From Xanthobacteraceae bacterium (GTDB taxonomy: Bacteria > Pseudomonadota > Alphaproteobacteria > Rhizobiales > Xanthobacteraceae): 64,000 nt of DNA. Under the pieces are notes generated by a model. It was not told the origin of the DNA. It worked only from the letters and a program-made list of their open reading frames with translations, and made no database searches. This document shows, piece by piece, positions 45,020-55,659 of this stretch. Positions within the stretch are counted from its first letter, which is position 1, and every line of letters begins with the position of its first letter. The translations under genes and the position numbers were made by a program. Location: positions 124,001 through 188,000 of the forward strand of contig JAHBZE010000001.1 of assembly GCA_019635585.1 (NCBI GenBank), read 5' to 3'.

Positions 45020-46603
45020 TTACTCGTTGAGCCAGACTTCGGCCAGGTCCTGACCGAGGTTGTGGCTCGGCGACATTTTCCAGCCCATGACCTTCTTATT
45101 GGTCAGCACGATGCGGTGCCACCAGAACAGCGGTTGCTGGTAGCCCTGCTCGAACAGCCGCTTCTCAAGCGCCTGGATGTACTGCTTGCGCTTGGCGATG
45201 TCGCTCTCGCGGAGCTGGAGTTCGTAATACTTGTCGATCTCCTCGTCGTTGTAGCGCGCGAGATTGAGCGGGTTGTTCTTCGCGGACAGGAACTTCGTCA
45301 ACGACAGCGTCGGATCGTCGTTAAAGAGGTTCGAGAAGTCGATCGCAACTTCGTAGTTGCCACTTTGCATCGCCGCGATATAGGGCGCGGTGTCCGATTG
45401 CTTGTGCTCGACTTCGACGCCGATCTGCCGCCACTGGTCGACGAGGAAGACGCCCGCCGGCGTGTACGGCATCGCGAGGTTACGATTCCAGAGCGTGAAC
45501 TTCAGATGCTCCTGTCCAGCTTCCTTCAGAAGGCGACGCGCTTCGGCACGAGCCGCCTTGATGTCCTTCGAGAACCCCGGAAGCTTCACGAGTTCGGCTT
45601 CAGGCGTTGCCAGCGGAGAGCCAGGACGCACGACACCGCCGACCGCGCGAAGCGTCGAGATTTTGGAGAGACCAACGCTGCCGCCCCAACGGTCAATCGC
45701 CATGAGTAGGGCCCTACGCACGCGTACGTCGTTGAAGGGCGGTTTCTCGGTGTTGAAGAGCACGAGCAGGTTCAGCGTCCAGCTCGACTCCTCGACTCGG
45801 AGATTCTTGCCCATCGCCGCGATCATACGGTCACGCTCGGCCGGCGAAACGCCGCGGAATTCTGCAAGCACCTGACCGCCCTGGAGCGCATTCAGCATCG
45901 CCGCCGCCTGCAAGGTGAAGATGCCGCGATAGCTGTCGAGATAGGGCAAGCCCTTCTTGAAGTAGTTCTCGTTACGCTTGCCGGCGACATGGCTGCCCTT
46001 CACGTGTTCGACGAAAACGAACGGACCGGTACCGTTGATTTTCGTGCGGGGCGATGTCGGGTCGGCTGCGAGATCTTTCGCCGAATAGACGCAGTTCCAC
46101 GGGCTCGCGAAGTGGTCGAGCATCGAGGAGTTCACGGCTTTGAGCTTGAAAATGACCGTGGTTGGATTCGGCGTTTCGATGCTGTCGATATCCGCGAAGG
46201 TCGCCTTGCGCGTCGAGACGACGCCCTTCGGAGGGTTACGAAGACGATCATACGTCGCCTTGATGTCTGCGGACGTGAACGGAGTGCCATCATGGAACTT
46301 TACGCCGTCATGCAGCGTGAAAGTGTAGGTGAGTTTATCCGGCGAAACCGTCCACGACTTCGCAAGATCGCCTTCCACGTCGGGGAATTTACTGAGGTTA
46401 TAACGGAGCAGTGTCGAATAGAACGGCGACGAGAAATGCAGCGTCGCGTAGGTATCGCTAGCGTGACAATCGTAGTGCGGAGTTTCCGCGCTGATTGCGA
46501 AGTTGAGGTTGCCGCCGCGTTTCGGCGTTTGTGCTTCGGCCTTCGGTCCTGCCGCGAGCAAGAATGCCGCGACACCCAAGAGACCCAGAAGTAGCCTTTT
46601 CAT
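45020..46603 (-). CDS. Family 5 extracellular solute-binding protein of the peptide-type ABC transporter
   Basis: Periplasmic binding protein, 527 residues from ATG 46603. The signal peptide MKRLLLGLLGVAAFLLAAGPKAEA is followed by KRGGNLNFAISAETPHYDCHASDTYA, the family-5 signature region LAKSWTVSPDKLTYTFTLHDGVKFHDGTPF, and RRALLMAIDRWG. The C-terminal lobe ends NKKVMGWKMSPSHNLGQDLAEVWLNE. Family members bind di- and oligopeptides, nickel, opines or short sugars; no residue set here decides the ligand. Upstream in-frame codons to 46669 overlap the preceding ATPase gene and are not signal-like. Confidence 0.92.
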   Translation of the reverse strand: MKRLLLGLLGVAAFLLAAGPKAEAQTPKRGGNLNFAISAETPHYDCHASDTYATLHFSSPFYSTLLRYNLSKFPDVEGDLAKSWTVSPDKLTYTFTLHDGVKFHDGTPFTSADIKATYDRLRNPPKGVVSTRKATFADIDSIETPNPTTVIFKLKAVNSSMLDHFASPWNCVYSAKDLAADPTSPRTKINGTGPFVFVEHVKGSHVAGKRNENYFKKGLPYLDSYRGIFTLQAAAMLNALQGGQVLAEFRGVSPAERDRMIAAMGKNLRVEESSWTLNLLVLFNTEKPPFNDVRVRRALLMAIDRWGGSVGLSKISTLRAVGGVVRPGSPLATPEAELVKLPGFSKDIKAARAEARRLLKEAGQEHLKFTLWNRNLAMPYTPAGVFLVDQWRQIGVEVEHKQSDTAPYIAAMQSGNYEVAIDFSNLFNDDPTLSLTKFLSAKNNPLNLARYNDEEIDKYYELQLRESDIAKRKQYIQALEKRLFEQGYQQPLFWWHRIVLTNKKVMGWKMSPSHNLGQDLAEVWLNE

Positions 46604-46661
46604 TTTATTCCTCCCATTAGCCCGTATCATTTCTGCGTAACCGTTTTTAGCGGTGCCTTTT

Positions 46662-48752
<2,091 letters not shown>

Positions 48753-48915
48753 CCCGAGACTCGATTGTTATTTCGTTGTTCTTGTCCCTCGGTCATTTAT
48801 ACCAAGGCTTTGGCGCATTTCCAGAATTCATCGCCCTTGTCAGATTGCCGCGTGCAATATTGCGTTGCGAAATCGAATGACTTCACAAAATTCTTCGATT
48901 GGCGCCCGCTTCTAA
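48753..48915. other. Intergenic region between two same-strand operons
   Basis: The 163 bp upstream of the fused ATPase gene are noticeably richer in A and T than the surrounding genes and should contain the promoter of the peptide-type transporter operon. A perfect 10-bp palindrome GCAATATTGC lies at 48854-48863. I cannot assign a confident -35/-10 pair. Confidence 0.4.
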
Positions 48916-50121
48916 TTATACCCGGTGAATTGCCCCGGAACGCGCCATGCTGTCGATTTCTACGTCAGTGAAGCCGTATTCGCGGAGAACTTCGCCAGTG
49001 TGTTCTCCAAAAATTGGTGCGCTGCGGTGAACTCCACCCGGTGTTTCTGAAAATTTTACCGGAGCGCCAAGCGTTTTTACCGTGCCCAGTTTTATGTGAT
49101 TCACTTCGACAACCATGTTCCGCGCGCGAGTCTGCGGGTCAGCTTGCATCTCCAGCACATTGAGTACAGGGCCCGCCGGCACCTTGGCGTGATCCAGCGC
49201 CTCCAGCCATTCCGCGCTGGTGCGCTTTCTGAATTCCGGCGCGAGCGCTTCGGCGAGCGCGACACGATTGATCAGTCTTCCCGAGGCTTCGCGGAAGCGC
49301 GGGTCTTCGGCGAGATCGGCGCGTCCCAGCAATTCGACTGCGCGGAGCCACGTGGCCTGGTTTGCAGCGCCGAGATTGATCCATCCGTCTTTCGTAGCAA
49401 AGGCTTCATAGGGCGCATTCAACGGATGCGCGGAACCCATCGGACCCGGTGCAACGCCGGTCGCGAGCGCAATCGCCGATTGCCAGAACGTGTGGACGAT
49501 GCCCGCCTCAAACAGCGAAGTATCGACCATCTGGCCCTTGCCGGTTTCGCTGCGCGCGTGAAGTGCTGCAAGGATTCCCATCGCGCCGAGAATACCGGCG
49601 GTAATGTCCGTCACCGGCGCGCCGACTTTCACCGGCGGGCGGCCCGGTCCCTCGCCGGTAATCGACATCAGGCCGCTCATGCCCTGCGCGATCAGATCGA
49701 AGCCGCCGCGATCGGCGTAAGGCCCCGTGCGGCCGAAGCCGGAGATCGCGCAATAGATTAGACGCGAATTTGCTTCTTTCAGCTTCTCGTAGCCGAAGCC
49801 CATGCGCTCCATCACGCCGCGGCTGAAATTTTCGGTCAGCACATCGGCGGTCTTCAGCAGGCGGCGAAGTACTTCTTTGCCTTGCTCCGTTTTGAGGTCT
49901 ACGGCGACGCCGCGCTTGTTGCGGTTCATCATCATGAAGGCCGCGGCCTCGTCGCCAATCTTCGGCGGCACCGTGCGGCGGGTGTCGTCGCCGTTCGGCA
50001 TTTTTTCGACCTTGATGACCTCCGCTCCCATGTCGGCGAGCATCAGTCCGCAGACCGGTCCGGCCATGACATGGCAGAGCTCGATTACCTTGATGCCCTC
50101 GAGCGGCCCTCGGCTTTTCAT
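48916..50121 (-). CDS. CaiB/BaiF class III CoA-transferase
   Basis: Family III CoA-transferase, 401 residues from ATG 50121, which overlaps the stop of the enoyl-CoA hydratase gene by one base (TGATG). It begins PLEGIKVIELCHVMAGPVCG, with FMMMNRNKRGVAVDLK, SGFGRTGPYADRGGFDLIAQGMSGLMSITG and the probable catalytic Asp172 in GAPVTDITAGILGAMGILAAL. Enzymes of this family move CoA between carboxylic acids (formyl, succinyl, carnitine and others). It is the last gene of the four-gene catabolic operon. Acyl substrate unknown. Confidence 0.92.
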   Translation of the reverse strand: MKSRGPLEGIKVIELCHVMAGPVCGLMLADMGAEVIKVEKMPNGDDTRRTVPPKIGDEAAAFMMMNRNKRGVAVDLKTEQGKEVLRRLLKTADVLTENFSRGVMERMGFGYEKLKEANSRLIYCAISGFGRTGPYADRGGFDLIAQGMSGLMSITGEGPGRPPVKVGAPVTDITAGILGAMGILAALHARSETGKGQMVDTSLFEAGIVHTFWQSAIALATGVAPGPMGSAHPLNAPYEAFATKDGWINLGAANQATWLRAVELLGRADLAEDPRFREASGRLINRVALAEALAPEFRKRTSAEWLEALDHAKVPAGPVLNVLEMQADPQTRARNMVVEVNHIKLGTVKTLGAPVKFSETPGGVHRSAPIFGEHTGEVLREYGFTDVEIDSMARSGAIHRV

Positions 50122-50900
50122 CAATGACCTTTGAACTGCGGCTTCTTCTTTTCGAGAAAAGCGCGGTAGCCGATCCGGAAATCCTCGGTACCGAAGCAAT
50201 CGAAACTTTCGTCGAGTTCGTCCTCACGCAGCGGCTTCGGCTCAAGTAAACGCCGAACGAATTTCTTGTGCCAGCGCGCGGCGAGCGGCGCGCCTTCGGC
50301 AATGCGCTTTGCCGTCGCGTAGGTTTCCTTTTCGAGTTCGGCATCCGGCACGACACGGTTGACGAGCCCCATGCGCAAGGCATCCCCAGCGCCGTAAATG
50401 CGCCCTTCCAGCAGCATTTCCATTGCGAAGGACGGTCCGACGATGTCGAGTAACGCTTTCAACTCCGCATAAGCGACAACAAGACCGAGACGATTGACCG
50501 GGATCCCGAAACGCGCACTCTCGTCGCAGATGCGAATATCGGTACGCCCCGCGATTTCGAGGCCGCCGCCGACGCAGGGACCGTGGATCATCGAGATCAC
50601 CGGATGCGGACATTCGGAAATTGCGACCAGCGCGGGATGGATCGCCTTGCCGTAAGCGCGCGCCGTAGGAATGTCGTAGCGCTCGTTTTCAAACTCGGCG
50701 ATGTCGGCGCCGGACGCGAAGGCATCTCCGGCGCCGCGCAGTACGATGCAACGAGTGTCGTCACGGTCATGCGCGAGTTCTTCGAATGCCGCGCGCAACT
50801 GCCGCCACATCGACAGCGATAGCGCATTCAGCCGCTCCGCGTTTTCGATCACCACCGTCGCGATCGGTCCCTCTTTCGTGAAAGTAACCTTTCCGCTCAT
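50121..50900 (-). CDS. Enoyl-CoA hydratase/isomerase family protein
   Basis: Crotonase-fold enzyme, 259 residues. Visible are the first oxyanion-hole loop AGDAFASGADIAEFE, the second HGPCVGGGLEIAGRTDIRIC, and the C-terminal EKETYATAKRIAEGAPLAARWHKKFVRRLL helix region. The usual catalytic Glu after the glycine loop is not certain: ARFGIPVNRLGLV aligns there. It may therefore be an isomerase, decarboxylase or hydrolase member rather than a true hydratase. Translationally coupled to the CoA-transferase. Confidence 0.9.
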   Translation of the reverse strand: MSGKVTFTKEGPIATVVIENAERLNALSLSMWRQLRAAFEELAHDRDDTRCIVLRGAGDAFASGADIAEFENERYDIPTARAYGKAIHPALVAISECPHPVISMIHGPCVGGGLEIAGRTDIRICDESARFGIPVNRLGLVVAYAELKALLDIVGPSFAMEMLLEGRIYGAGDALRMGLVNRVVPDAELEKETYATAKRIAEGAPLAARWHKKFVRRLLEPKPLREDELDESFDCFGTEDFRIGYRAFLEKKKPQFKGH

Positions 50901-50927
50901 AGCCGCGCTCCTTATCTACGGATCGCC

Positions 50928-51359
50928 CTACCCCGCGTCTGCAACGAACCCCGCTGCCTTGATGCCCGCGACTCCCGATGCTTCGTCGTTATCCGACGTA
51001 TCGCCGGAAACTCCAACAGCACCGATGATCGCGCCGCTTGCGTTCTTCACCAGCACGCCGCCGGGGACGGGAATGAAATCGCCGCCGAAGACGTGCGCCA
51101 GCGCCGCGCCGAAATGCGGCCGCTCGCGTACACGCGCGTCGACCGAACGGCCGCCAATCCCCATGCCGAGGCAGCCATGCGCCTTGCCGTGCGCGATCTC
51201 GAAACGGCGCAATGCGGAATTATCCTCGATTGCGCAGGCGACCATCGCGCCGCGCGCGTCGAGCACGACGATGCCCAGGGGTTTCAGCTTGGAGTCGTGC
51301 GCGTGTTTCAAGGCCCCGCTGATAATGGCTTGTGCCTTTTCGAGCGTCAGTTCCGACAT
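50928..51359 (-). CDS. GlcG/HbpS-family protein (DUF336)
   Basis: A 143-residue protein of the GlcG/HbpS/PduO-C family. It starts SELTLEKAQAIISGALKHAHDSKLKPLGIVVLDARGA and contains FGGDFIPVPGGVLVKNASGAIIGAVGVSGDTSDNDEASG, the conserved Gly-rich loop. GlcG lies in glycolate oxidase operons of other bacteria, and here the gene follows a large FAD/Fe-S oxidase by 31 bp, the same kind of context. Biochemical role unclear; heme or cobalamin binding is known for some relatives. Residues upstream of ATG 51359 (in frame to 51407) are charged and not family-like. Confidence 0.88.
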   Translation of the reverse strand: MSELTLEKAQAIISGALKHAHDSKLKPLGIVVLDARGAMVACAIEDNSALRRFEIAHGKAHGCLGMGIGGRSVDARVRERPHFGAALAHVFGGDFIPVPGGVLVKNASGAIIGAVGVSGDTSDNDEASGVAGIKAAGFVADAG

Positions 51360-51390
51360 CGTTTCTCTCCCCGTTCTTTCACTTTTATTT

Positions 51391-54321
51391 TTACGTTTGT
51401 TCTGCACTCAGGCTACGCGCCAGCACGCGCGCGACATGAACGGCTTCGCGCCCGGTGCCATGCTCGATCTGCTCACGGCATGACGTGCCGTCTGCCACGA
51501 TGATTGTCTTATCATCGGCCTTGCGCACCGCCGGTAGCAAGCTCAATTCACCCATCGCGAGCGAAACTCCGATCGTATCCTTGCCGTAACCGAAGCTGCC
51601 GGCCATCCCGCAGCAACTCGACTCCACGGTTTCAACGACGAGGCCGGGAACAAGCTTCAGCGTCTGCTGCACAGGGGAAAGCGCGCCGAACGCTTTCTGG
51701 TGACAATGGCCGTGCAGGAGTGCCTTCTCCGCGATCGGCTTCAAGTCTAGCTTCATGCGGCCTGCCGCTGTTTCCGCGGCGATGAATTCCTCGAAAAGTT
51801 TTGCGTTTGCAGCCAGCGCTTTCGCATCAGCATTATTTTTGAGGAGCGCCGGGATTTCGTCGCGGAAGCCGAAGATGCAGCTCGGCTCCAGACCCACCAC
51901 CGCCACGCCTCGCTCGACGAAGGGTTTCAACGCCGCAATCGTGCGCTCGGCTTCGGTTTTCGCTTCCTCGACCGCACCTACCGATAGAAATGTCCGGCCG
52001 CAGCAAAGCGGACGCTTGCCGGCTTTTGCGAAATGCACGCGATAACCCGCTCGCTCCAGCACGCCGACAGCCGCATCGAGATTCTCGCGATCGAAGTAGC
52101 GGTTAAAGGTATCGGCGAAAAGGACTACTTCCTTCGTGCCGTTTCCGCGCGCATCCGCGCTGTCGTCAAAGGCATCAAGACGCCATTTGGGCAGTTTTCG
52201 CTGCGCGCTGAATCCGGTGAGCCACTCCGACAATTTCGCCGCGCCGGGAATTACATCACGCAAATTCAGGAGCCAAGCCACGCGCTTCGCAAAGGGCGCA
52301 TAGCGCGGCAGCCAACCTACGAGCCGGTCGCGTAGCGAATAGCCATACTTCGCCGCGCGTGCGGCGAGCACTTCGATCTTCATCCGCGCCATGTCGACCC
52401 CGGTCGGACATTCGCGGCGGCAGCCTTTGCAGGAGACGCAGAGTTTCAGCGTCTCCATCATTTCGTCCGACGTCAGCGCATGTTTTCCGAGTTGACCGGA
52501 GATTGCGAGCCGCAGCGTATTCGCGCGTCCGCGCGTGACGTCACGCTCGTTCCGGGTCACGCGATAACTCGGGCACATCACGTTGCCCGCGCTGTTGCGG
52601 CAGGCGCCGTTGTTGTTGCACATCTCGACGGCGCCCTGAAAGCCATTCGCGCCGCCGGTGTATTCCGACCAGTCGAGCGTGGGGCGGAAATCCTCGAGAC
52701 CGTAATGCGGCCCGTATCGAAAATTTTCGCGATCGTCGAACTTCGGCGCGCGTACGATCTTGCCTGGATTAAAGAGCGGCTTCGGATCGAAGCGGTCTTT
52801 CACTTCCTCGAAGGCGCGCACCAGCTTCGAACCGAACATCGGCTCGTGAAACTCCGAGCGCACCAGTCCGTCGCCATGTTCGCCCGAATGCGAACCCTTA
52901 TATTCGCGCACCATCGCGAAGGCTTCTTCCGCGATCGCGCGCATGGCCTTCACGTCCTTCTCTTGCCGAAGATTGAGCACGGGGCGAACATGCAGACAGC
53001 CGACGGAGGCATGCGCGTACCAGGTACCGCGCGTACCATGCTTATGAAAGATTTCCGTCAGCCGTGCGGTGTAATCGGCGAGATGCTCGAGCGGTACAGC
53101 GCAATCCTCGACGAAAGAGATCGGTTTGCCCTGCTCCTTCATCGACATCATCACGTTCAAACCCGACGCGCGCAGCTCGGCAATCGCAGTCTGCAAAGCA
53201 GGATCGACAACGTCGACGATTCCGCCCCATTTTGCGCCCTGTTTGTCCCAGCCGAAGCCGAGATCGTTCATGACGTCGTGAAGATGCGAGAGGCGCTTTT
53301 TATTCTCGTCTTCGCCGGAGTCGAGCTCGACAAGAAGAATTGCATCCGGTTCGCCGCGCACGAACTTCTCAAGCGTCGGCCGGAACATCGCGATCTGCCG
53401 TGCAAGCTCAATCATCGTGCGGTCGACCAGCTCAACCGCGATTGGGCCGGTCTTCACGAGATGCTGGGCCGCGTTCATCGCCTCATAGAAGCTGCCGAAG
53501 TGGCACGCGGCGACGATACGCTTGCCGAGCACCGGCCAGAGCTTCAGTTCCACCTTCGTCGTGAAGGCAAGCGTGCCCTCGGAGCCAATTAATATATGCG
53601 CGAGGTTGAGATCGTTCTTCCCCGGCGTCAGCGCGTCGAGATTGTAACCGCCGACACGGCGCTGCACTTTTGGAAAGCGCGCTTCCACTTCGGCCGCCTC
53701 ACGGCTTCCGAGCGCGAGCAAGTCTTTCGCAAGCGATTTCAGCGGAGAGGAATCCGGAATGTCGGACAGGTCGCGGTTCGCACGGCCGAAATGGGCGGAC
53801 GAACCATCGGCGAGCACGGCATCGATCGAGATCACGTTGTCGCGCATCGTGCCGTAGCGCAGCGAGCGCCCGCCGCAGGAATTGTTGCCGGCCATGCCGC
53901 CGATGGTCGCGCGCGAGGCGGTCGATACATCCACCGGATACCAGAGACCGTGTTTGCGGAGTTGCTGGTTGAGATCGTCGAGCACGATGCCAGGCTCTAC
54001 GACGCAGCGCTTATTTTCGATGTCCAGTTCGAGCACGCGGTTCAAGTGCTTGGAGCAATCCACGACCAGCGAGTGATTGATGGTCTGCCCGCATTGGGAG
54101 GTACCGCCACCGCGTGCCAGCACCGTCACGCCTTCCTGATTGGCCAAACCAATCGATGCCTTCGCCTCCTCTATTGTGCGAGGCACAACGACGCCAACCG
54201 GCATCATCTGATAGTGCGAGGCATCCGTCGCGTATCGGCCGCGGCTGAAGGCGTCGAACAACACGTCGCCCGTGATCTCGCCGCGCAGCCTACGTTCCAG
54301 AACCGGCATCAGGACGTTCAT
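51391..54321 (-). CDS. FAD- and Fe-S-binding D-2-hydroxyacid dehydrogenase (YdiJ/GlcD-GlcF type)
   Basis: A 976-residue fusion. The N-terminal half is a PCMH-type FAD domain (VTVLARGGGTSQCGQTINHS, ATIGGMAGNNSCGGRSLRYGTMRDNV) with a GlcD-like C-terminal cap (GEHGDGLVRSEFHEPMFG). The second half has ferredoxin-type cysteines (CNNNGACRNSAGNVMCPSY and CVSCKGCRRECPTG) and two CCG heterodisulfide-type motifs (LCCGRTF, SSCCGMAGSFGYG). This is the layout of YdiJ, a D-2-hydroxyglutarate dehydrogenase, and of joined glycolate oxidase GlcD/GlcF subunits. Start ATG 54321 was chosen because the residues before it are not conserved. It diverges from the aminotransferase over 136 bp. Confidence 0.92.
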   Translation of the reverse strand: MNVLMPVLERRLRGEITGDVLFDAFSRGRYATDASHYQMMPVGVVVPRTIEEAKASIGLANQEGVTVLARGGGTSQCGQTINHSLVVDCSKHLNRVLELDIENKRCVVEPGIVLDDLNQQLRKHGLWYPVDVSTASRATIGGMAGNNSCGGRSLRYGTMRDNVISIDAVLADGSSAHFGRANRDLSDIPDSSPLKSLAKDLLALGSREAAEVEARFPKVQRRVGGYNLDALTPGKNDLNLAHILIGSEGTLAFTTKVELKLWPVLGKRIVAACHFGSFYEAMNAAQHLVKTGPIAVELVDRTMIELARQIAMFRPTLEKFVRGEPDAILLVELDSGEDENKKRLSHLHDVMNDLGFGWDKQGAKWGGIVDVVDPALQTAIAELRASGLNVMMSMKEQGKPISFVEDCAVPLEHLADYTARLTEIFHKHGTRGTWYAHASVGCLHVRPVLNLRQEKDVKAMRAIAEEAFAMVREYKGSHSGEHGDGLVRSEFHEPMFGSKLVRAFEEVKDRFDPKPLFNPGKIVRAPKFDDRENFRYGPHYGLEDFRPTLDWSEYTGGANGFQGAVEMCNNNGACRNSAGNVMCPSYRVTRNERDVTRGRANTLRLAISGQLGKHALTSDEMMETLKLCVSCKGCRRECPTGVDMARMKIEVLAARAAKYGYSLRDRLVGWLPRYAPFAKRVAWLLNLRDVIPGAAKLSEWLTGFSAQRKLPKWRLDAFDDSADARGNGTKEVVLFADTFNRYFDRENLDAAVGVLERAGYRVHFAKAGKRPLCCGRTFLSVGAVEEAKTEAERTIAALKPFVERGVAVVGLEPSCIFGFRDEIPALLKNNADAKALAANAKLFEEFIAAETAAGRMKLDLKPIAEKALLHGHCHQKAFGALSPVQQTLKLVPGLVVETVESSCCGMAGSFGYGKDTIGVSLAMGELSLLPAVRKADDKTIIVADGTSCREQIEHGTGREAVHVARVLARSLSAEQT

Positions 54322-54457
54322 ACAGCGCTTCCCCGCTGCATTGCATAAGGGGTGCGTCCGGAACGCTGCTTGACCGGGATGCAAGGATAATTCACAGGAC
54401 TGGCCGACTCTTCACTCGGTGCGTTGAAGCGCATCAAAGAATACCCGGGGGACACCA

Positions 54458-55654
54458 GTGGCGTCTAATCGTTCGCGCACAGCAGGCAGACATTTTCTCC
54501 AGATCCCCGGCCCGTCGCCGATTCCGGACCGCATCCTGCGGGCGATGGACATGCCGATCATCGATCACCGCGGCCCGGCTTTCGGCAAGCTCGCCCGCCG
54601 CGTGCTCGACGGCGTGAAGACGATCTTCAAGACCACAAACCCGGTCATAATCTTCCCGTCCTCCGGCACCGGCGCGTGGGAAGCCGCCCTCGTCAACACG
54701 CTCTCGCCCGGCGACCATGTGCTGATGTTCGAGACCGGCCAGTTCGGGACACTCTGGAAAAAGATGGCCGAGAAGCTCGGCATTGTCCCGGTATTCATCG
54801 CGAGTGACTGGCGCACGGGCGCCGACCCGAAAGCGATCGAAGCGAAGCTCCGCGAAGATAAAGAGAAGAAGATCAAGGCGGTCGCGGTACTGCACAACGA
54901 GACCTCGACCGGATGCGTCTCGCCTGTCGCCGAAGTCCGCAAGGCGATCGATGCGGCAGGCCATCCCGCGCTTTTGCTCGTCGATACGATCTCCTCGCTT
55001 GCGTCGATCGACTATCGCCACGACGAATGGGGCGTCGACGTCACCGTCGGCGGTTCGCAGAAGGGTTTCATGCTGCCGCCGGGCATCTCCTTCAACGCGG
55101 TCAGCGACAAGGCGCTCGCGGCGTCGAAAACATCGAAACTTCCGAAGTCGTTCTTCGGCTGGGAAGAAATGCTCGCAATGAACAAGTCCAATTTCTTCCC
55201 CTATACGCCGGCGACCAACGTTCTCTTCGGCCTCGCCGAAGCGATCGACATGCTCCACGAGGAAGGTCTCGAGAACGTGTTCGCGCGGCATGATCGTCTT
55301 GCCGAAGCGACCCGCCGCGCGGTGCGCACCTGGGGCCTCGAGATTCTCTGCAAGGAGCCGAAGCACTACTCTTCAACGATCACCGCGATCTTCCTGCCGG
55401 AAGGCAACAATGCCGACCAGTTCCGCGCGACCGCGCTCGAAAACTTCGACATTTCCTACGGCGCTAGCTTCGGTCCTTACGCGGGCAAGTATTTCCGCAT
55501 CGGCCACCTCGGCGACATCAACGACGGCACGCTTATCGGCGCGCTCGCGCTGACCGAAATGGCGCTCGGTGTCGCGGGCGTTCCGCACAAGAAGGGCGGT
55601 ACGCAGGCGGCGATGGATTATCTCGCGGAAGACGCGAAAAAGCGCACGAATTAA
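54458..55654 (+). CDS. sgaA: Serine-glyoxylate/alanine-glyoxylate aminotransferase (class V)
   Basis: PLP enzyme transferring an amino group to glyoxylate, 398 residues. It begins at GTG 54458 (GGGGA seven bases upstream): GRHFLQIPGPSPIPDRILRAMD. PLP contacts are in FPSSGTGAWEAAL, Asp176 in LLVDTISSLASIDY, and the Schiff-base Lys202 in VGGSQKGFMLPPG. The serine cycle of methylotrophs uses SgaA to make hydroxypyruvate and glycine. Here the neighbour on the other strand is a glycolate/2-hydroxyacid dehydrogenase that could supply glyoxylate. Phosphoserine- or alanine-type specificity remains possible. Confidence 0.88.
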   Translation: MASNRSRTAGRHFLQIPGPSPIPDRILRAMDMPIIDHRGPAFGKLARRVLDGVKTIFKTTNPVIIFPSSGTGAWEAALVNTLSPGDHVLMFETGQFGTLWKKMAEKLGIVPVFIASDWRTGADPKAIEAKLREDKEKKIKAVAVLHNETSTGCVSPVAEVRKAIDAAGHPALLLVDTISSLASIDYRHDEWGVDVTVGGSQKGFMLPPGISFNAVSDKALAASKTSKLPKSFFGWEEMLAMNKSNFFPYTPATNVLFGLAEAIDMLHEEGLENVFARHDRLAEATRRAVRTWGLEILCKEPKHYSSTITAIFLPEGNNADQFRATALENFDISYGASFGPYAGKYFRIGHLGDINDGTLIGALALTEMALGVAGVPHKKGGTQAAMDYLAEDAKKRTN

Positions 55655-55659
55655 GCTGG

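Noticed and set aside
48854-48863. Palindrome GCAATATTGC before the peptide-transporter operon as an operator
   Set aside because: A single short palindrome without a second copy or a nearby regulator gene; kept only as a remark.
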